A stretch of 12,158 bases of DNA from Chloroflexota bacterium (GTDB taxonomy: Bacteria > Chloroflexota > Dehalococcoidia > Tepidiformales > Tepidiformaceae), in assembly GCA_025350285.1 (NCBI GenBank), contig JANXYE010000475.1:1-12158 (forward strand), given 5' to 3'. A model generated the notes under the pieces. It saw nothing but the letters and a program-made list of their open reading frames with translations. It searched no databases and was not told where the DNA came from. The position numbers were made by a program, and so were the translations under genes. This document shows positions 1-6,070 of this stretch, piece by piece. How positions within the stretch are numbered: position 1 is the first letter of the stretch; every line of letters begins with the position of its first letter.

Positions 1-698
1 GCAAGCCGCTTCGCCTTCACCGGATCAGGCTCGATCACGGTGGTCAGCGAGGCGATGCACTCAACCGCGCCCTCCGGCCGGCCAGCGGCGGCCGAACTCT
101 TGGCAATGGCTGCGAGGCCATCCTTGAACTTCGATTTCGGCCAGTAGATCGGCATCCAGCCGTCGGCCACCTGTCTGACGATCTCCATGCTCTTCGGCGA
201 AATGCCTGCGATGAGGATCGGGATGTGGTTGCGCACGGGATTGAAGAGCAGCTTGAAGCCGCGTTGGAGCTTGAAGATCTCGCCGTCGTAGAACACCTTC
301 TCGCCCGCCACGATCAGGTTGATGATCTCGCAGTACTCCTTCATTCGCTGGAGCGGCTTTTCGAACGGCTGGCCGTGCCAGTGTTCGATAACGCGCGCGC
401 CCGACGTGCCGAGGCCGATGATGACACGCCCGCCCGAGAGTTCGTCGAGGGTCGCATAGCTCATCGCGAGGACGGCCGGGGAACGGCCGAAGATCGGGGC
501 GATCCCGGAGCCGAGCTTGATGGTGCTCGTCGCGAGCGCGATCTGAGTGAGGAGTGAGAACTGGTCGCGGCCCCAGGTCTCGGCCGTGAAGACGGCTTCG
601 ACGCCGACTTCCTCCGCGATCTGGATGCGCTTGATGAGCTCTTTGTTCTGCTCGGGATTGCCGGTGAACCCGACGGAAAGGGCAAGGCGGCGCGCCAT
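1..698 (-). CDS. LLM-class (luciferase-like) flavin/F420-dependent oxidoreductase, partial at 3' end
   Basis: The visible 232 residues form the N-terminal part of a luciferase-like TIM barrel, a family that moves hydride between reduced flavin or coenzyme F420 and varied substrates in the cytoplasm. Seen: an opening beta strand (LALSVGFTG, residues 5-13), a helix and second strand (VEAVFTAETWG, 34-43), the stretch IALATSTIKLGSGI (53-66), then LDELSGGRVIIGLGTSG (84-100), which is the family phosphate/cofactor-loop region, and IPILIAGISPKSMEIV (159-174). The start is ATG at 696-698, with a GGAGG Shine-Dalgarno sequence six bases upstream. Members usually run to about 330-350 residues, so roughly a third is missing beyond the left edge; this is a window truncation, not a broken gene. 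Substrate and cofactor (F420 versus FMN) cannot be decided here. A class-level call is secure. Confidence 0.9.
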   Translation of the reverse strand, partial: MARRLALSVGFTGNPEQNKELIKRIQIAEEVGVEAVFTAETWGRDQFSLLTQIALATSTIKLGSGIAPIFGRSPAVLAMSYATLDELSGGRVIIGLGTSGARVIEHWHGQPFEKPLQRMKEYCEIINLIVAGEKVFYDGEIFKLQRGFKLLFNPVRNHIPILIAGISPKSMEIVRQVADGWMPIYWPKSKFKDGLAAIAKSSAAAGRPEGAVECIASLTTVIEPDPVKAKRL

Positions 699-704
699 GG
701 GGGA

Positions 705-709
705 CCTCC
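705..709 (-). promoter_or_regulatory. Shine-Dalgarno site of the LLM oxidoreductase
   Basis: The minus strand reads GGAGG six bases before the ATG at 698. It fixes the start at MARRLALSVG and makes the longer upstream reading frames on this strand unlikely. Confidence 0.75.
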
Positions 710-784
710 GAAGTGTGGTTGGTCTTAGAAACTAGCGGCGGAAGCCTACCACGAACGGCGCACATTCGCTCTCACCGCTGGCGA

Positions 785-934
785 GCGGGGTGGTTGTCAG
801 ATTTTTTCGGAGGCTCAAGCATGGCGCGAGACAACGAACCGCTCGTTATCACTCGCATACGGCGCGGCCGGGCCGGCCGAGATGCGGTCGAACGGGTTCC
901 CTGCCCTTGTGCAAAAATCTGACGCCCACCCGGC
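785..934. mobile_element. Candidate MITE-like 150-bp palindromic element with 22-bp terminal inverted repeats
   Basis: Arms at 785-806 and 913-934 are inverted copies matching at 19 of 22 positions. The innermost 11 bases (GTCAGATTTTT at 796-806, complement at 913-923) are perfect. The arms enclose 106 bp with no convincing coding sequence. The 5-mer CTGGC occurs just outside both ends (778-782 and 938-942) and could be a target-site duplication, if the true ends lie two or three bases beyond the arms. The A/T-rich arms stand out against G/C-rich surroundings. This fits a small non-autonomous transposable element or an IS remnant. A long-stem structural RNA or a chance palindrome are alternatives. 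I do not recognise the IS family. Confidence 0.45.
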
Positions 935-941
935 GGACTGG

Positions 942-994
942 CCCTCACCCTCGGCGCCTCTCCTCCTTCCCCCGGAAGGACGCGGGGCGAGGGG
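942..994. repeat. G/C-rich imperfect inverted repeat at the 3' end of the membrane-protein gene
   Basis: The core is a perfect hairpin, CCTTCC-CCC-GGAAGG, at 965-979. It is flanked by C/T-rich sequence on the left (about 942-964) and G-rich sequence on the right (about 981-994) that pair imperfectly. Such runs (CCCTCACCC... opposing GCGAGGGGA) resemble dispersed intergenic palindromes common in G/C-rich genomes. It overlaps the last codons of the membrane-protein gene. It could slow or stop transcription of that gene, but there is no T-tract of a classic intrinsic terminator. Confidence 0.35.
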
Positions 995-1367
995 AGACGC
1001 GGGCAGACTGCCGCGACCAGAGGCGAGCGAGCACAAGCGTGCAGGTGACGCTCACAACGAGAACCGACGCCGCGGCCGCAGGCACTTCCCACCAGGCGAA
1101 GCCGCGTCCGTTCGCGGCCCAGAACGCGGACGCGGTCAACGCCGTGCCGATGACGAACCCGGCGTTCAGCACGAGATTCCTGGCCGCGCCGCGAGGCGAT
1201 CCCGCGAAGAGTAGTGCAATGACCGGGAACGCCGTCGCCGTGAGGAAGATGAGAGCCACCGCGAGGTTGAACAGCCAGTCCTGCCCGCTCGCGCCGCCGA
1301 CGATGTGGAGCGCGAAACTGGCCGCGAAGACGCCGAACGCCAGGACGAGGCCGCGTGCCACGTTCAT
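945..1367 (-). CDS. Hypothetical integral membrane protein, four predicted helices
   Basis: I do not recognise the family. The 140-residue product from the ATG at 1367 has four hydrophobic stretches, at about residues 4-23 (LVLAFGVFAASFALHIVGG), 31-54, 63-82 and 93-114. The short linkers contain basic residues (SPRGAARN after helix 2, ARLWSRQ after helix 4). It is therefore a small inner-membrane protein with no visible catalytic motif. The tail after helix 4 is low-complexity Arg/Ser/Pro/Glu encoded by a G/C-rich hairpin sequence, so the original C-terminus may have been replaced. The frame is open further upstream, but that extension is Arg/Pro-rich and looks non-coding. No Shine-Dalgarno sequence precedes the ATG. 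A TATCCT motif six bases upstream would suit a leaderless mRNA. Confidence 0.6.
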   Translation of the reverse strand: MNVARGLVLAFGVFAASFALHIVGGASGQDWLFNLAVALIFLTATAFPVIALLFAGSPRGAARNLVLNAGFVIGTALTASAFWAANGRGFAWWEVPAAAASVLVVSVTCTLVLARLWSRQSARVSPRPASFRGKEERRRG

Positions 1368-1373
1368 TGGCCA

Positions 1374-1379
1374 AGGATA
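1374..1379 (-). promoter_or_regulatory. Possible -10 element for a leaderless transcript of the membrane-protein gene
   Basis: TATCCT on the minus strand ends six bases before the ATG at 1367, so transcription could begin at or next to the start codon. No matching -35 hexamer is visible. This is a weak call, strengthened only by the similar layout at aroQ and the phosphatase gene. Confidence 0.25.
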
Positions 1380-1405
1380 CCGCGTCCCGCCCCGCTGGTC
1401 GCCGG

Positions 1406-1434
1406 GCGACATCGCATCCCGGCATCCGTAGAAT
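1406..1434 (+). promoter_or_regulatory. Candidate sigma-70-type promoter
   Basis: GCGACA (four of six against TTGACA) at 1406-1411 and TAGAAT (five of six against TATAAT) at 1429-1434 are separated by exactly 17 bases. Transcription would begin near 1441. It would run through the short ORF at 1470 and could reach the phosphatase-rhomboid pair as a long leader. Confidence 0.35.
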
Positions 1435-1469
1435 CGATAGCGCATCAACAACCGCGGCAAGGGGGAGCC

Positions 1470-1547
1470 ATGCGCCCAGCGGAGAAGGTCGGCCTCCTCA
1501 CCGTCCGGACGAAGCGAACTTTCATCCGGGCGTCTCGTTACCGGTAG
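1470..1547 (+). CDS. Doubtful 25-codon small ORF
   Basis: The ATG at 1470 is preceded by AAGGGG (1459-1464, five-base spacing) and lies about 30 bases downstream of the candidate promoter at 1406-1434. The product starts MRPAEKVGLLTVRTKR and ends RASRYR: 25 residues, strongly basic, with no hydrophobic segment. I do not recognise it. It may be a leader peptide, a gene remnant or chance. The correct spacing of promoter, Shine-Dalgarno-like sequence and ATG is the only support. Confidence 0.15.
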   Translation: MRPAEKVGLLTVRTKRTFIRASRYR

Positions 1548-1783
1548 GTGGAGGGACGAGCGTGCGGGTGGACAAGAAGCGTAGCCGTGCCGTTCAAACG
1601 ATTGCGGATTTTTCAGGGGACGGCGGGCAAGTCTTCGCTCTACGTTGGGCGGACGATGATAGGTCCGGCAGACTGCGATTCCAAACCTCGGTCCCACTCC
1701 CTCACCACTCTATCGTCCTACTGCTTACTCACCTACGCATAACTTTGAATCGCACCCCGGCGCCGCTGCTTCGCGCGCCGTGT

Positions 1784-1789
1784 TAGCCT
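1784..1789 (+). promoter_or_regulatory. Possible -10 element just upstream of the phosphatase gene
   Basis: TAGCCT lies nine bases before the ATG at 1799, and no Shine-Dalgarno sequence is present in that interval. It fits only the loose TANNNT form, so transcription starting within a few bases of the start codon is possible but unproven. No convincing -35 is visible. Confidence 0.2.
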
Positions 1790-1798
1790 GCGCCTCAG

Positions 1799-2446
1799 AT
1801 GTCCTCCACGAAGGCCCACACCCGTATCTGGATCGCGCGCCACGGCCAGACCGAGGCGAACAAGAGCGGCCTCTTCTGCGGCCAATCTGAAACGACTCTC
1901 ACCGAGTTCGGGCGCGAACAGGCGCGCGCCCTCGGCGGCCGATTGCGCGATGTTCCCATCGCCGCCGCCTACGCCAGCGACCTCTCGCGAGCGGTCCAGA
2001 CGGCCACGATCGTTCTGGACGGCCGCTCCGTTTCGCTCCAGATGGACCCGGCGCTGCGCGAAATCTTCTACGGCGAATGGGAGATGAAGCGCGAAGCCGC
2101 CATCCGGCGGGACCATCCCGAGCAGTTCAAGAAGATGCGCGATGAGGACCCGGGCTGGCATCCCACGGGGGGCGAAAACCCCCAGATGGTGCGCGAGCGC
2201 ACGATCGCGGCGATCCGGTCCATCGCGGCCCGGCACAGAGGCCAGGACGTGCTCGTCATCAGCCACGGGACCGCGATCAACTGCATGCTCTCGGAGATAC
2301 TCGGTATCGCGCCGACCCACGTCTTTCGCTTCGACGTTTCGAACTGTGGCCTTTCCCAGGTCGCGGCCGCGAACGGGCGCCTCGTGGTCCTGTCACTCAA
2401 CGATACCGCCCACCTCCCCCCTCCCCCGGACCCGAAGAAGCGATGA
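1799..2446 (+). CDS. Histidine phosphatase family protein (phosphoglycerate mutase-like)
   Basis: This is a 215-residue cytoplasmic enzyme of the histidine phosphatase superfamily, which removes phosphate through a phosphohistidine intermediate. Seen: the catalytic RHG motif (ARHGQTEAN, residues 13-21, nucleophile His15), the phosphate-binding Arg in SDLSRAVQTA (Arg64), the general acid in LREIFYGEWE (Glu88) and the second histidine in VLVISHGTAI (His156). All core residues are present, so it should be active. Length and the GEWE motif fit the cobC/alpha-ribazole phosphatase-like and broad-specificity phosphatase branches better than glycolytic phosphoglycerate mutase, but the substrate cannot be read from sequence. 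The tail HLPPPPDPKKR looks unstructured. Its stop codon overlaps the ATG of the rhomboid gene (ATGA), so the two are co-transcribed and probably translationally coupled. Confidence 0.9.
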   Translation: MSSTKAHTRIWIARHGQTEANKSGLFCGQSETTLTEFGREQARALGGRLRDVPIAAAYASDLSRAVQTATIVLDGRSVSLQMDPALREIFYGEWEMKREAAIRRDHPEQFKKMRDEDPGWHPTGGENPQMVRERTIAAIRSIAARHRGQDVLVISHGTAINCMLSEILGIAPTHVFRFDVSNCGLSQVAAANGRLVVLSLNDTAHLPPPPDPKKR

Positions 2447-3237
2447 TCCCAATCGGCGACAGCCCGCACTCCCGCGGCGTGCCGCATGTCACTCGTGCCC
2501 TGCTCGTGGCCAACGCCCTGGTATTCCTGTTTATGCTCACGCTTTCAACGTCCACCTCCACTTCGCGCGGCCAGGCCCAGGCCCAGTTCGACGAACAAAC
2601 CGCGGGCATCTGCTACGGCCTTGAAACCGCCCCCACCGCCACGGACCGGTTCTATTGCGAGTGGTCGTTCCAGCCGCGCGAATGGTTCGACACCGTCAGA
2701 GGGAAGTCCGCGACACCCCAGCAGAGCAAAGCGCTCGTGCTGCTGACCATCCTCACGTCGTTGTTCATCCACGCGGGCTGGCTCCACATCGCCGGGAACC
2801 TGCTCTTCCTCTGGGTCTTCGGCGACAACGTGGAGGACCGCCTCGGCCACGCTGGCTTCCTCGTCTTCTATCTCCTCTCCGGGGTTGCCGCGAACCTGCT
2901 GCAAGGCGCTATCGACCCGGCTTCCGTCATCCCTCACGTTGGCGCCAGTGGCGCGATAGCCGGGGTCCTGGGCGCCTACCTGGTCTACTTTCCGCGCGCC
3001 CGCATCCGCGCTCTCGTGCCGTTCCTGTTCTTCATCCCGCTGAACATCCCGGCTGTCGTGATGATCGGGTTCTGGTTCCTGACGAACCTGTTTTCGGGCC
3101 TGGGCACGCTCGGGACGGCCAGCGGCGCGAGTTCCGGCGTGGCCTTCTTCGCCCATGTCGGCGGCTTTCTGTTTGGTGCGGCGGCGGTGGTTCTCCTCGG
3201 TCGGCCGGGGAGGGACGATCCTAAAGCCGCTCCTTGA
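2443..3237 (+). CDS. Rhomboid family intramembrane serine protease
   Basis: This is a 264-residue multi-pass membrane protease that cleaves transmembrane segments of other proteins. Seen: the first helix at about residues 17-35; the LHIAGNLLFLWVFGDNVED block (114-132) with His115 and Asn119 of the oxyanion site; the catalytic serine motif GASGAIAGVLGAYL (167-180, Ser169); and the catalytic histidine in AHVGGFLFG (237-245, His238). Six helices fit the bacterial core fold. The loop between helices 1 and 2 is long (about 37-95) and carries two cysteines (Cys57, Cys72) that might pair outside the membrane. The C-terminus is short and polar. The gene overlaps the upstream phosphatase by four bases. 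Its stop lies only 22 bases from the stop of the convergent formyltransferase gene, with no clear terminator between. The substrate is unknown. Confidence 0.93.
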   Translation: MIPIGDSPHSRGVPHVTRALLVANALVFLFMLTLSTSTSTSRGQAQAQFDEQTAGICYGLETAPTATDRFYCEWSFQPREWFDTVRGKSATPQQSKALVLLTILTSLFIHAGWLHIAGNLLFLWVFGDNVEDRLGHAGFLVFYLLSGVAANLLQGAIDPASVIPHVGASGAIAGVLGAYLVYFPRARIRALVPFLFFIPLNIPAVVMIGFWFLTNLFSGLGTLGTASGASSGVAFFAHVGGFLFGAAAVVLLGRPGRDDPKAAP

Positions 3238-3259
3238 GTCGCCTGTCGTGGCCGCATGG

Positions 3260-4051
3260 TCAGCGCCTGCCGACGGCCCGTTCCACGGCCTCGGTGAGGT
3301 CCACGGGCTCGGCTGGTGGTACGGCGAGCCTGCCCTCGGCGACCGCCCGCAGCGTCTCGACCATGAACGGCCGCTCTCGCTCCACTCCTCGCCGGCGGAT
3401 CTCCTGGTAGAGGAGCGTCTCGTCTGGCGGCAGAGGCGGCCGGCGGTTCCGCGTCGAAATGTAGCTCAGCCAGAGCGGGCGGCTCTGTTCATCGAAGATC
3501 GGGTAGCGGCAGAAGCTGACGGCCGGGCCGCGATCGACGTCGCCCGTGACGACGTTCCACATGCACCCGGATTCGCGCGCCCCGCCGCCCATCAACTCCC
3601 GGATCACCTCCTGGTAGGTGCCGATCGGCCCGTCCGGGAGCGCCGGGTGGTCATTGATGAAGGTGAATCGCCCGAAAAGTGGCTCGGTCGCGATGAGCAT
3701 GTAGCCAAACATCACCCCGAGGTCGAACGAGTAGCGCCCGAGCCGCCTGGCTACTTCCACGTCGAACTCCCGGCGCCACGCTGGGAGCGGCTCGCCCGGC
3801 CTGGAGAGCTTGCCGCCGCGTGCCTTGCGAAAGGCGATCGAGGAGAGCGTCTCCAGGGGAACGCCATTGGCCCGCACCAGGCCCAGCAGGCGGTCGGTGG
3901 GCTCGCCTTCGCCCGGTTCGCGGTTGACGAACACCACGGCGACCTCGACCGGGAGGCCATCCTGGATCGCAGCGAAGGCGTACTCCAAGGCCCCGTACGA
4001 GCCCGGCCCGCGTCCCGTCGTGAGCCACGCAACCCGCAATCGATCCGTCAT
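3260..4051 (-). CDS. Formyltransferase family protein (PurN-like fold), substrate unknown
   Basis: The 263-residue product from the ATG at 4051 resembles the formyl-transfer domain shared by PurN, Fmt and sugar N-formyltransferases, which take the formyl group from 10-formyltetrahydrofolate. Seen: a first strand (LRVAWLTTGRGPGSYGALEY, 5-24), the catalytic Asn-x-His motif in FINDHPALPDGP (Asn133, His135) and the catalytic aspartate in VVTGDVDRGP (Asp173). The motif GCMWNVVTGDVD matches the family's GxTxHxVxxxxD block loosely. PurN has about 210 residues; this protein has some 85 residues after the catalytic Asp, including YISTRNRRPPLPPDE and a C-terminal helix. The neighbours are not purine genes, so a role outside purine synthesis is likely. 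An upstream in-frame extension exists but is Arg/Gly-rich and probably non-coding. It is the last gene of the minus-strand run. Confidence 0.8.
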   Translation of the reverse strand: MTDRLRVAWLTTGRGPGSYGALEYAFAAIQDGLPVEVAVVFVNREPGEGEPTDRLLGLVRANGVPLETLSSIAFRKARGGKLSRPGEPLPAWRREFDVEVARRLGRYSFDLGVMFGYMLIATEPLFGRFTFINDHPALPDGPIGTYQEVIRELMGGGARESGCMWNVVTGDVDRGPAVSFCRYPIFDEQSRPLWLSYISTRNRRPPLPPDETLLYQEIRRRGVERERPFMVETLRAVAEGRLAVPPAEPVDLTEAVERAVGRR

Positions 4052-4169
4052 GCCCTCGTCCGTCCTCCACCGGGCTGGCGCCGTCCCGACGCCGCCCATC
4101 CCGGCCCCATCATCGTCGAATTCAGCATAACCGCCCGAGGATCGCGTGCCGCGCCCATTCGGTCCACCA

Positions 4170-4454
4170 CTACCGCTTCTTCCGCTTGCTTCCCGACCCG
4201 GCCTTGCGGGGGGCAAGGGGGGCCGCGTCCACCGCGTTCGGCTTCGCGGCTCGCGCCTTCGATTCCCTCCGCCGTAGCACCTGCGAAAGCACAAATGCGA
4301 TCAACATGCTCGCGTTGACCGCGATGACCGCGACCGTCGCGTCGGCGACGCCGGCGAAGAAAAGCACGACAAATGCGAGCGCCACAATCAGAAGCGCCGC
4401 GAGAACCCCGCGCATCCACGTTTCAACAGACACGTTCGAAGGTACCACTGCCAC
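4170..4454 (-). CDS. Small hypothetical membrane protein with two helices and a basic tail
   Basis: The family is not recognised. The 94-residue product starts at a GTG with AAGGGG a few bases upstream. It has two hydrophobic helices at about 15-35 (RGVLAALLIVALAFVVLFFAG) and 39-60, separated by a three-residue turn. They are followed by a strongly basic, disordered-looking tail (RRRESKARAA through GSGSKRKKR), which should lie in the cytoplasm by the positive-inside rule. It sits 30 bases downstream of xseB and 118 bases upstream of the formyltransferase gene, same strand, so it probably shares their transcript. The ATG at codon 14 (MRGVLAALL) is an alternative start. The basic tail might contact nucleic acid or lipid head groups; this is speculation. 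Confidence 0.6.
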   Translation of the reverse strand: MAVVPSNVSVETWMRGVLAALLIVALAFVVLFFAGVADATVAVIAVNASMLIAFVLSQVLRRRESKARAAKPNAVDAAPLAPRKAGSGSKRKKR

Positions 4455-4484
4455 CTCTACCCCTTCAGCCCGCTGGGCCTCACG

Positions 4485-4769
4485 CTACTCATATGCGTCC
4501 TCGCCGAAGTCGCCGCCGTCTTCGGGGCCCGCATCTGGTGGCTCCTCGTCCACATCAGGGCCGCGCTGGACCGTACGGATCCGCAGTTCGGCCGCCTCCA
4601 GGATCTCGCGTAACCGGGCCGCGAGCGCAGCGCCCTCTTCGTACAGCGTGAGCGATTCTTCGAGCGGCAGATTCCCCTGTTCGAGCGCCCGCGCCTTCCC
4701 TTCCAGCGCGGCGTACAGCTGCTCGAACGACATCTCGTCGCTGGCTTTGCGCTTCGTCTTCTCCGCCAC
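4485..4769 (-). CDS. xseB: Exodeoxyribonuclease VII small subunit
   Basis: XseB forms helical hairpins that bind the long coiled arm of XseA in exonuclease VII, which degrades single-stranded DNA to acid-soluble oligonucleotides in repair and in clearing ssDNA. Seen: the family signature SFEQLYAALEGKARALEQG (14-32), then NLPLEESLTLYEEGAALAARLREIL (33-57). The 94 residues are slightly longer than the usual 70-85 because of an acidic disordered tail (PDVDEEPPDAGPEDGG, 71-86). The start is GTG, directly after the xseA TAG stop with no gap, so translation is almost certainly coupled to xseA. Confidence 0.95.
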   Translation of the reverse strand: MAEKTKRKASDEMSFEQLYAALEGKARALEQGNLPLEESLTLYEEGAALAARLREILEAAELRIRTVQRGPDVDEEPPDAGPEDGGDFGEDAYE

Positions 4770-5957
4770 CTAGCTCACCTCAGTCCAGAACGCCCCGTCC
4801 GCGACGGCCACCGAGAGGCGAGCGCCGCTCTTCACCTTACGGACGCTGCTGACGATCTTGCGGGTCTTCGCATCCTGCACGATGGCGAACCCCCGGGCGA
4901 GCGTCGCGTGCGGGTCGAGCCCATCCAACCGTGCGGCGGCGGTTTCGATCCGCGCCCGGTCGAGCTGGACGCACGCCTTTGCGGTCGAACGCATCGCGCG
5001 AAGGGCCATCTCCACCTCCCGGCCGAGCGTCCTCGGGTCCGGGACCATTCGGTCCAGCGCCAGGGCGGCGGATTCTACGCTCCCGGCCGCTTCGCCCAGC
5101 AGCGACCTCGCCGCCGAGCCCATCGCCCGTTCGAGAACGGCAACCGAGTTCGTGACCTGGCGGATGTCCGGCGTCGCGCGCTCGACGGCGGCACTTGGCG
5201 TTGGGGCGCGCATATCGGCTACGAAATCGGCGATGGTTTCGTCCGTTTCGTGACCAACGCCCGACACAAGCGGGACGGGAAACGCGAAGATCGCGCGGGC
5301 TACGGCCTCGCTGTTGAAGGCTGAGAGATCCTCCGCGCTGCCCCCACCGCGAGCGAGAATGGCCACATCAAGTCCCGGCTCGCGGGCGAGGAGCCGCAAG
5401 GCCGCCGCGATCTGCGTCGGCGCGTCCTTGCCCTGCACATTGGCGGGCGCGATCACGAGCGTCGCCAGTGGCCAGCGCCTCGCGAGGACGTTCTGGATGT
5501 CCTGGAGGGCCGCACCGGTCGGCGAGGTGACCACGCCAACGCGCATTGGGAACCGCGGAAGAGCCCGCTTGCGCCCGGGTTCGAACAGCCCCTCAGCCTC
5601 CAACCGCAACTTGAGTTCTTCGAACTGTGCCGCTTGCAGGCCGATCCCCTCGGGCCGCACGAAATCGCAGACGAACTGGAGTTCACCGCGCTGCTGATAG
5701 ACCGAGACGCGCCCGTGCGCCAGGACGCGGTCGCCGTTTTTGAATTCAAGCCCAGGCATCGACGTCCGAAACAGGACCGAGCGCAGCACTCCGCCCCCGT
5801 CCTTTAGTGAGAAATAGCGGTGGCCGGGCTGCGAACGTGTGTAGTTCGAAACCTCGCCCGCGATCCAGAGGTCGCTGAGGATCTCGTTCGCTTCTAACAG
5901 CTCCCGGAGGAACGCGACCACGGCGGAGACGGTGAATGCCTGCATGTACGGATTCAC
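4770..5957 (-). CDS. xseA: Exodeoxyribonuclease VII large subunit
   Basis: XseA is the catalytic subunit of exonuclease VII. Seen in order: an N-terminal OB fold (about 8-103, with LSDLWIAGEVSNYTRSQPGH at 28-46 and HRYFSLKDG at 46-54); then the catalytic domain with RVGVVTSPTGAALQDI (139-154), ARGGGSAEDLSAFN (202-215) and SGVGHETDETIADFVAD (232-248), all family hallmarks; then the long coiled segment after about 255; and a C-terminal barrel-like end (LARGFAIVQDAKTRKIVSS). The 395 residues are normal to slightly short. The GTG start at 5957 lies inside a heptamer repeat and has no Shine-Dalgarno sequence. The ATG at 5945 (MQAFTVSAVVAFL) is an equally good or better start and would give 391 residues. 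The gene abuts xseB downstream. Confidence 0.95.
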   Translation of the reverse strand: MNPYMQAFTVSAVVAFLRELLEANEILSDLWIAGEVSNYTRSQPGHRYFSLKDGGGVLRSVLFRTSMPGLEFKNGDRVLAHGRVSVYQQRGELQFVCDFVRPEGIGLQAAQFEELKLRLEAEGLFEPGRKRALPRFPMRVGVVTSPTGAALQDIQNVLARRWPLATLVIAPANVQGKDAPTQIAAALRLLAREPGLDVAILARGGGSAEDLSAFNSEAVARAIFAFPVPLVSGVGHETDETIADFVADMRAPTPSAAVERATPDIRQVTNSVAVLERAMGSAARSLLGEAAGSVESAALALDRMVPDPRTLGREVEMALRAMRSTAKACVQLDRARIETAAARLDGLDPHATLARGFAIVQDAKTRKIVSSVRKVKSGARLSVAVADGAFWTEVS

Positions 5958-5975
5958 GATTCACGATTCATGATT
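5951..5975. repeat. Heptamer tandem repeat (GATTCAC) at the xseA start
   Basis: Units GATTCAC at 5951-5957 and 5958-5964 and GATTCAT at 5965-5971, plus a partial GATT, make about 3.6 copies. On the minus strand the three full units begin GTG, GTG and ATG, one in each reading frame. Only the innermost GTG (5957) is in frame with xseA. Confidence 0.7.
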
Positions 5976-6014
5976 GCCGCGCAACTACGCGTGTCACGCG
6001 ACGTTCTTGCAGGC

Positions 6015-6031
6015 GCGACCGTCGCGGTCGC
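6015..6031. other. Perfect short hairpin between the VOC gene and xseA
   Basis: GCGACCG (6015-6021) and CGGTCGC (6025-6031) form a 7-bp G/C stem around a three-base loop, within the 113-bp gap. There is no following T-tract on either strand, so it is not a classic intrinsic terminator. It could be a processing site, an attenuating hairpin or chance. Confidence 0.3.
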
Positions 6032-6070
6032 CTGTTCACGAAATCGGCCCGGCGCACATGACGTCCTGCC

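Larger units (their letters stand above)
1368..1798. other. Divergent intergenic region, 431 bp, no convincing gene
   Basis: This region separates the minus-strand membrane protein from the plus-strand phosphatase gene. Open frames on both strands translate to Arg/Pro/Ser-rich sequence without recognisable domains. It holds a candidate sigma-70-type promoter (1406-1434), a doubtful 25-codon ORF (1470-1547) and less G/C-rich sequence from about 1600 to 1750. I found no tRNA, CRISPR repeat or strong terminator in it. It could be decayed coding sequence. Confidence 0.5.

Noticed and set aside
1560..1660. Possible tRNA around the GTTCAAAC-like sequence near 1590
   Set aside because: No cloverleaf could be drawn: the acceptor and anticodon stems are absent and the T-arm does not pair.
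1368..1697. Upstream extension of the four-helix membrane protein to 250 residues
   Set aside because: The added N-terminal 110 residues are Arg/Pro-rich and lack hydrophobic or domain features. The ATG at 1367 directly precedes the first helix.
3155..4318. Long plus-strand open frame (387 codons) over the formyltransferase gene
   Set aside because: It lies antisense to a gene with a clear catalytic triad. Its translation is Arg/Pro/Ala-rich with no domain; high-G/C third positions keep shadow frames open.
6015..6031. Intrinsic terminator between the VOC gene and xseA
   Set aside because: The stem is good, but no T-tract follows on either strand and the flanking genes point the same way, so it is listed only as a hairpin.
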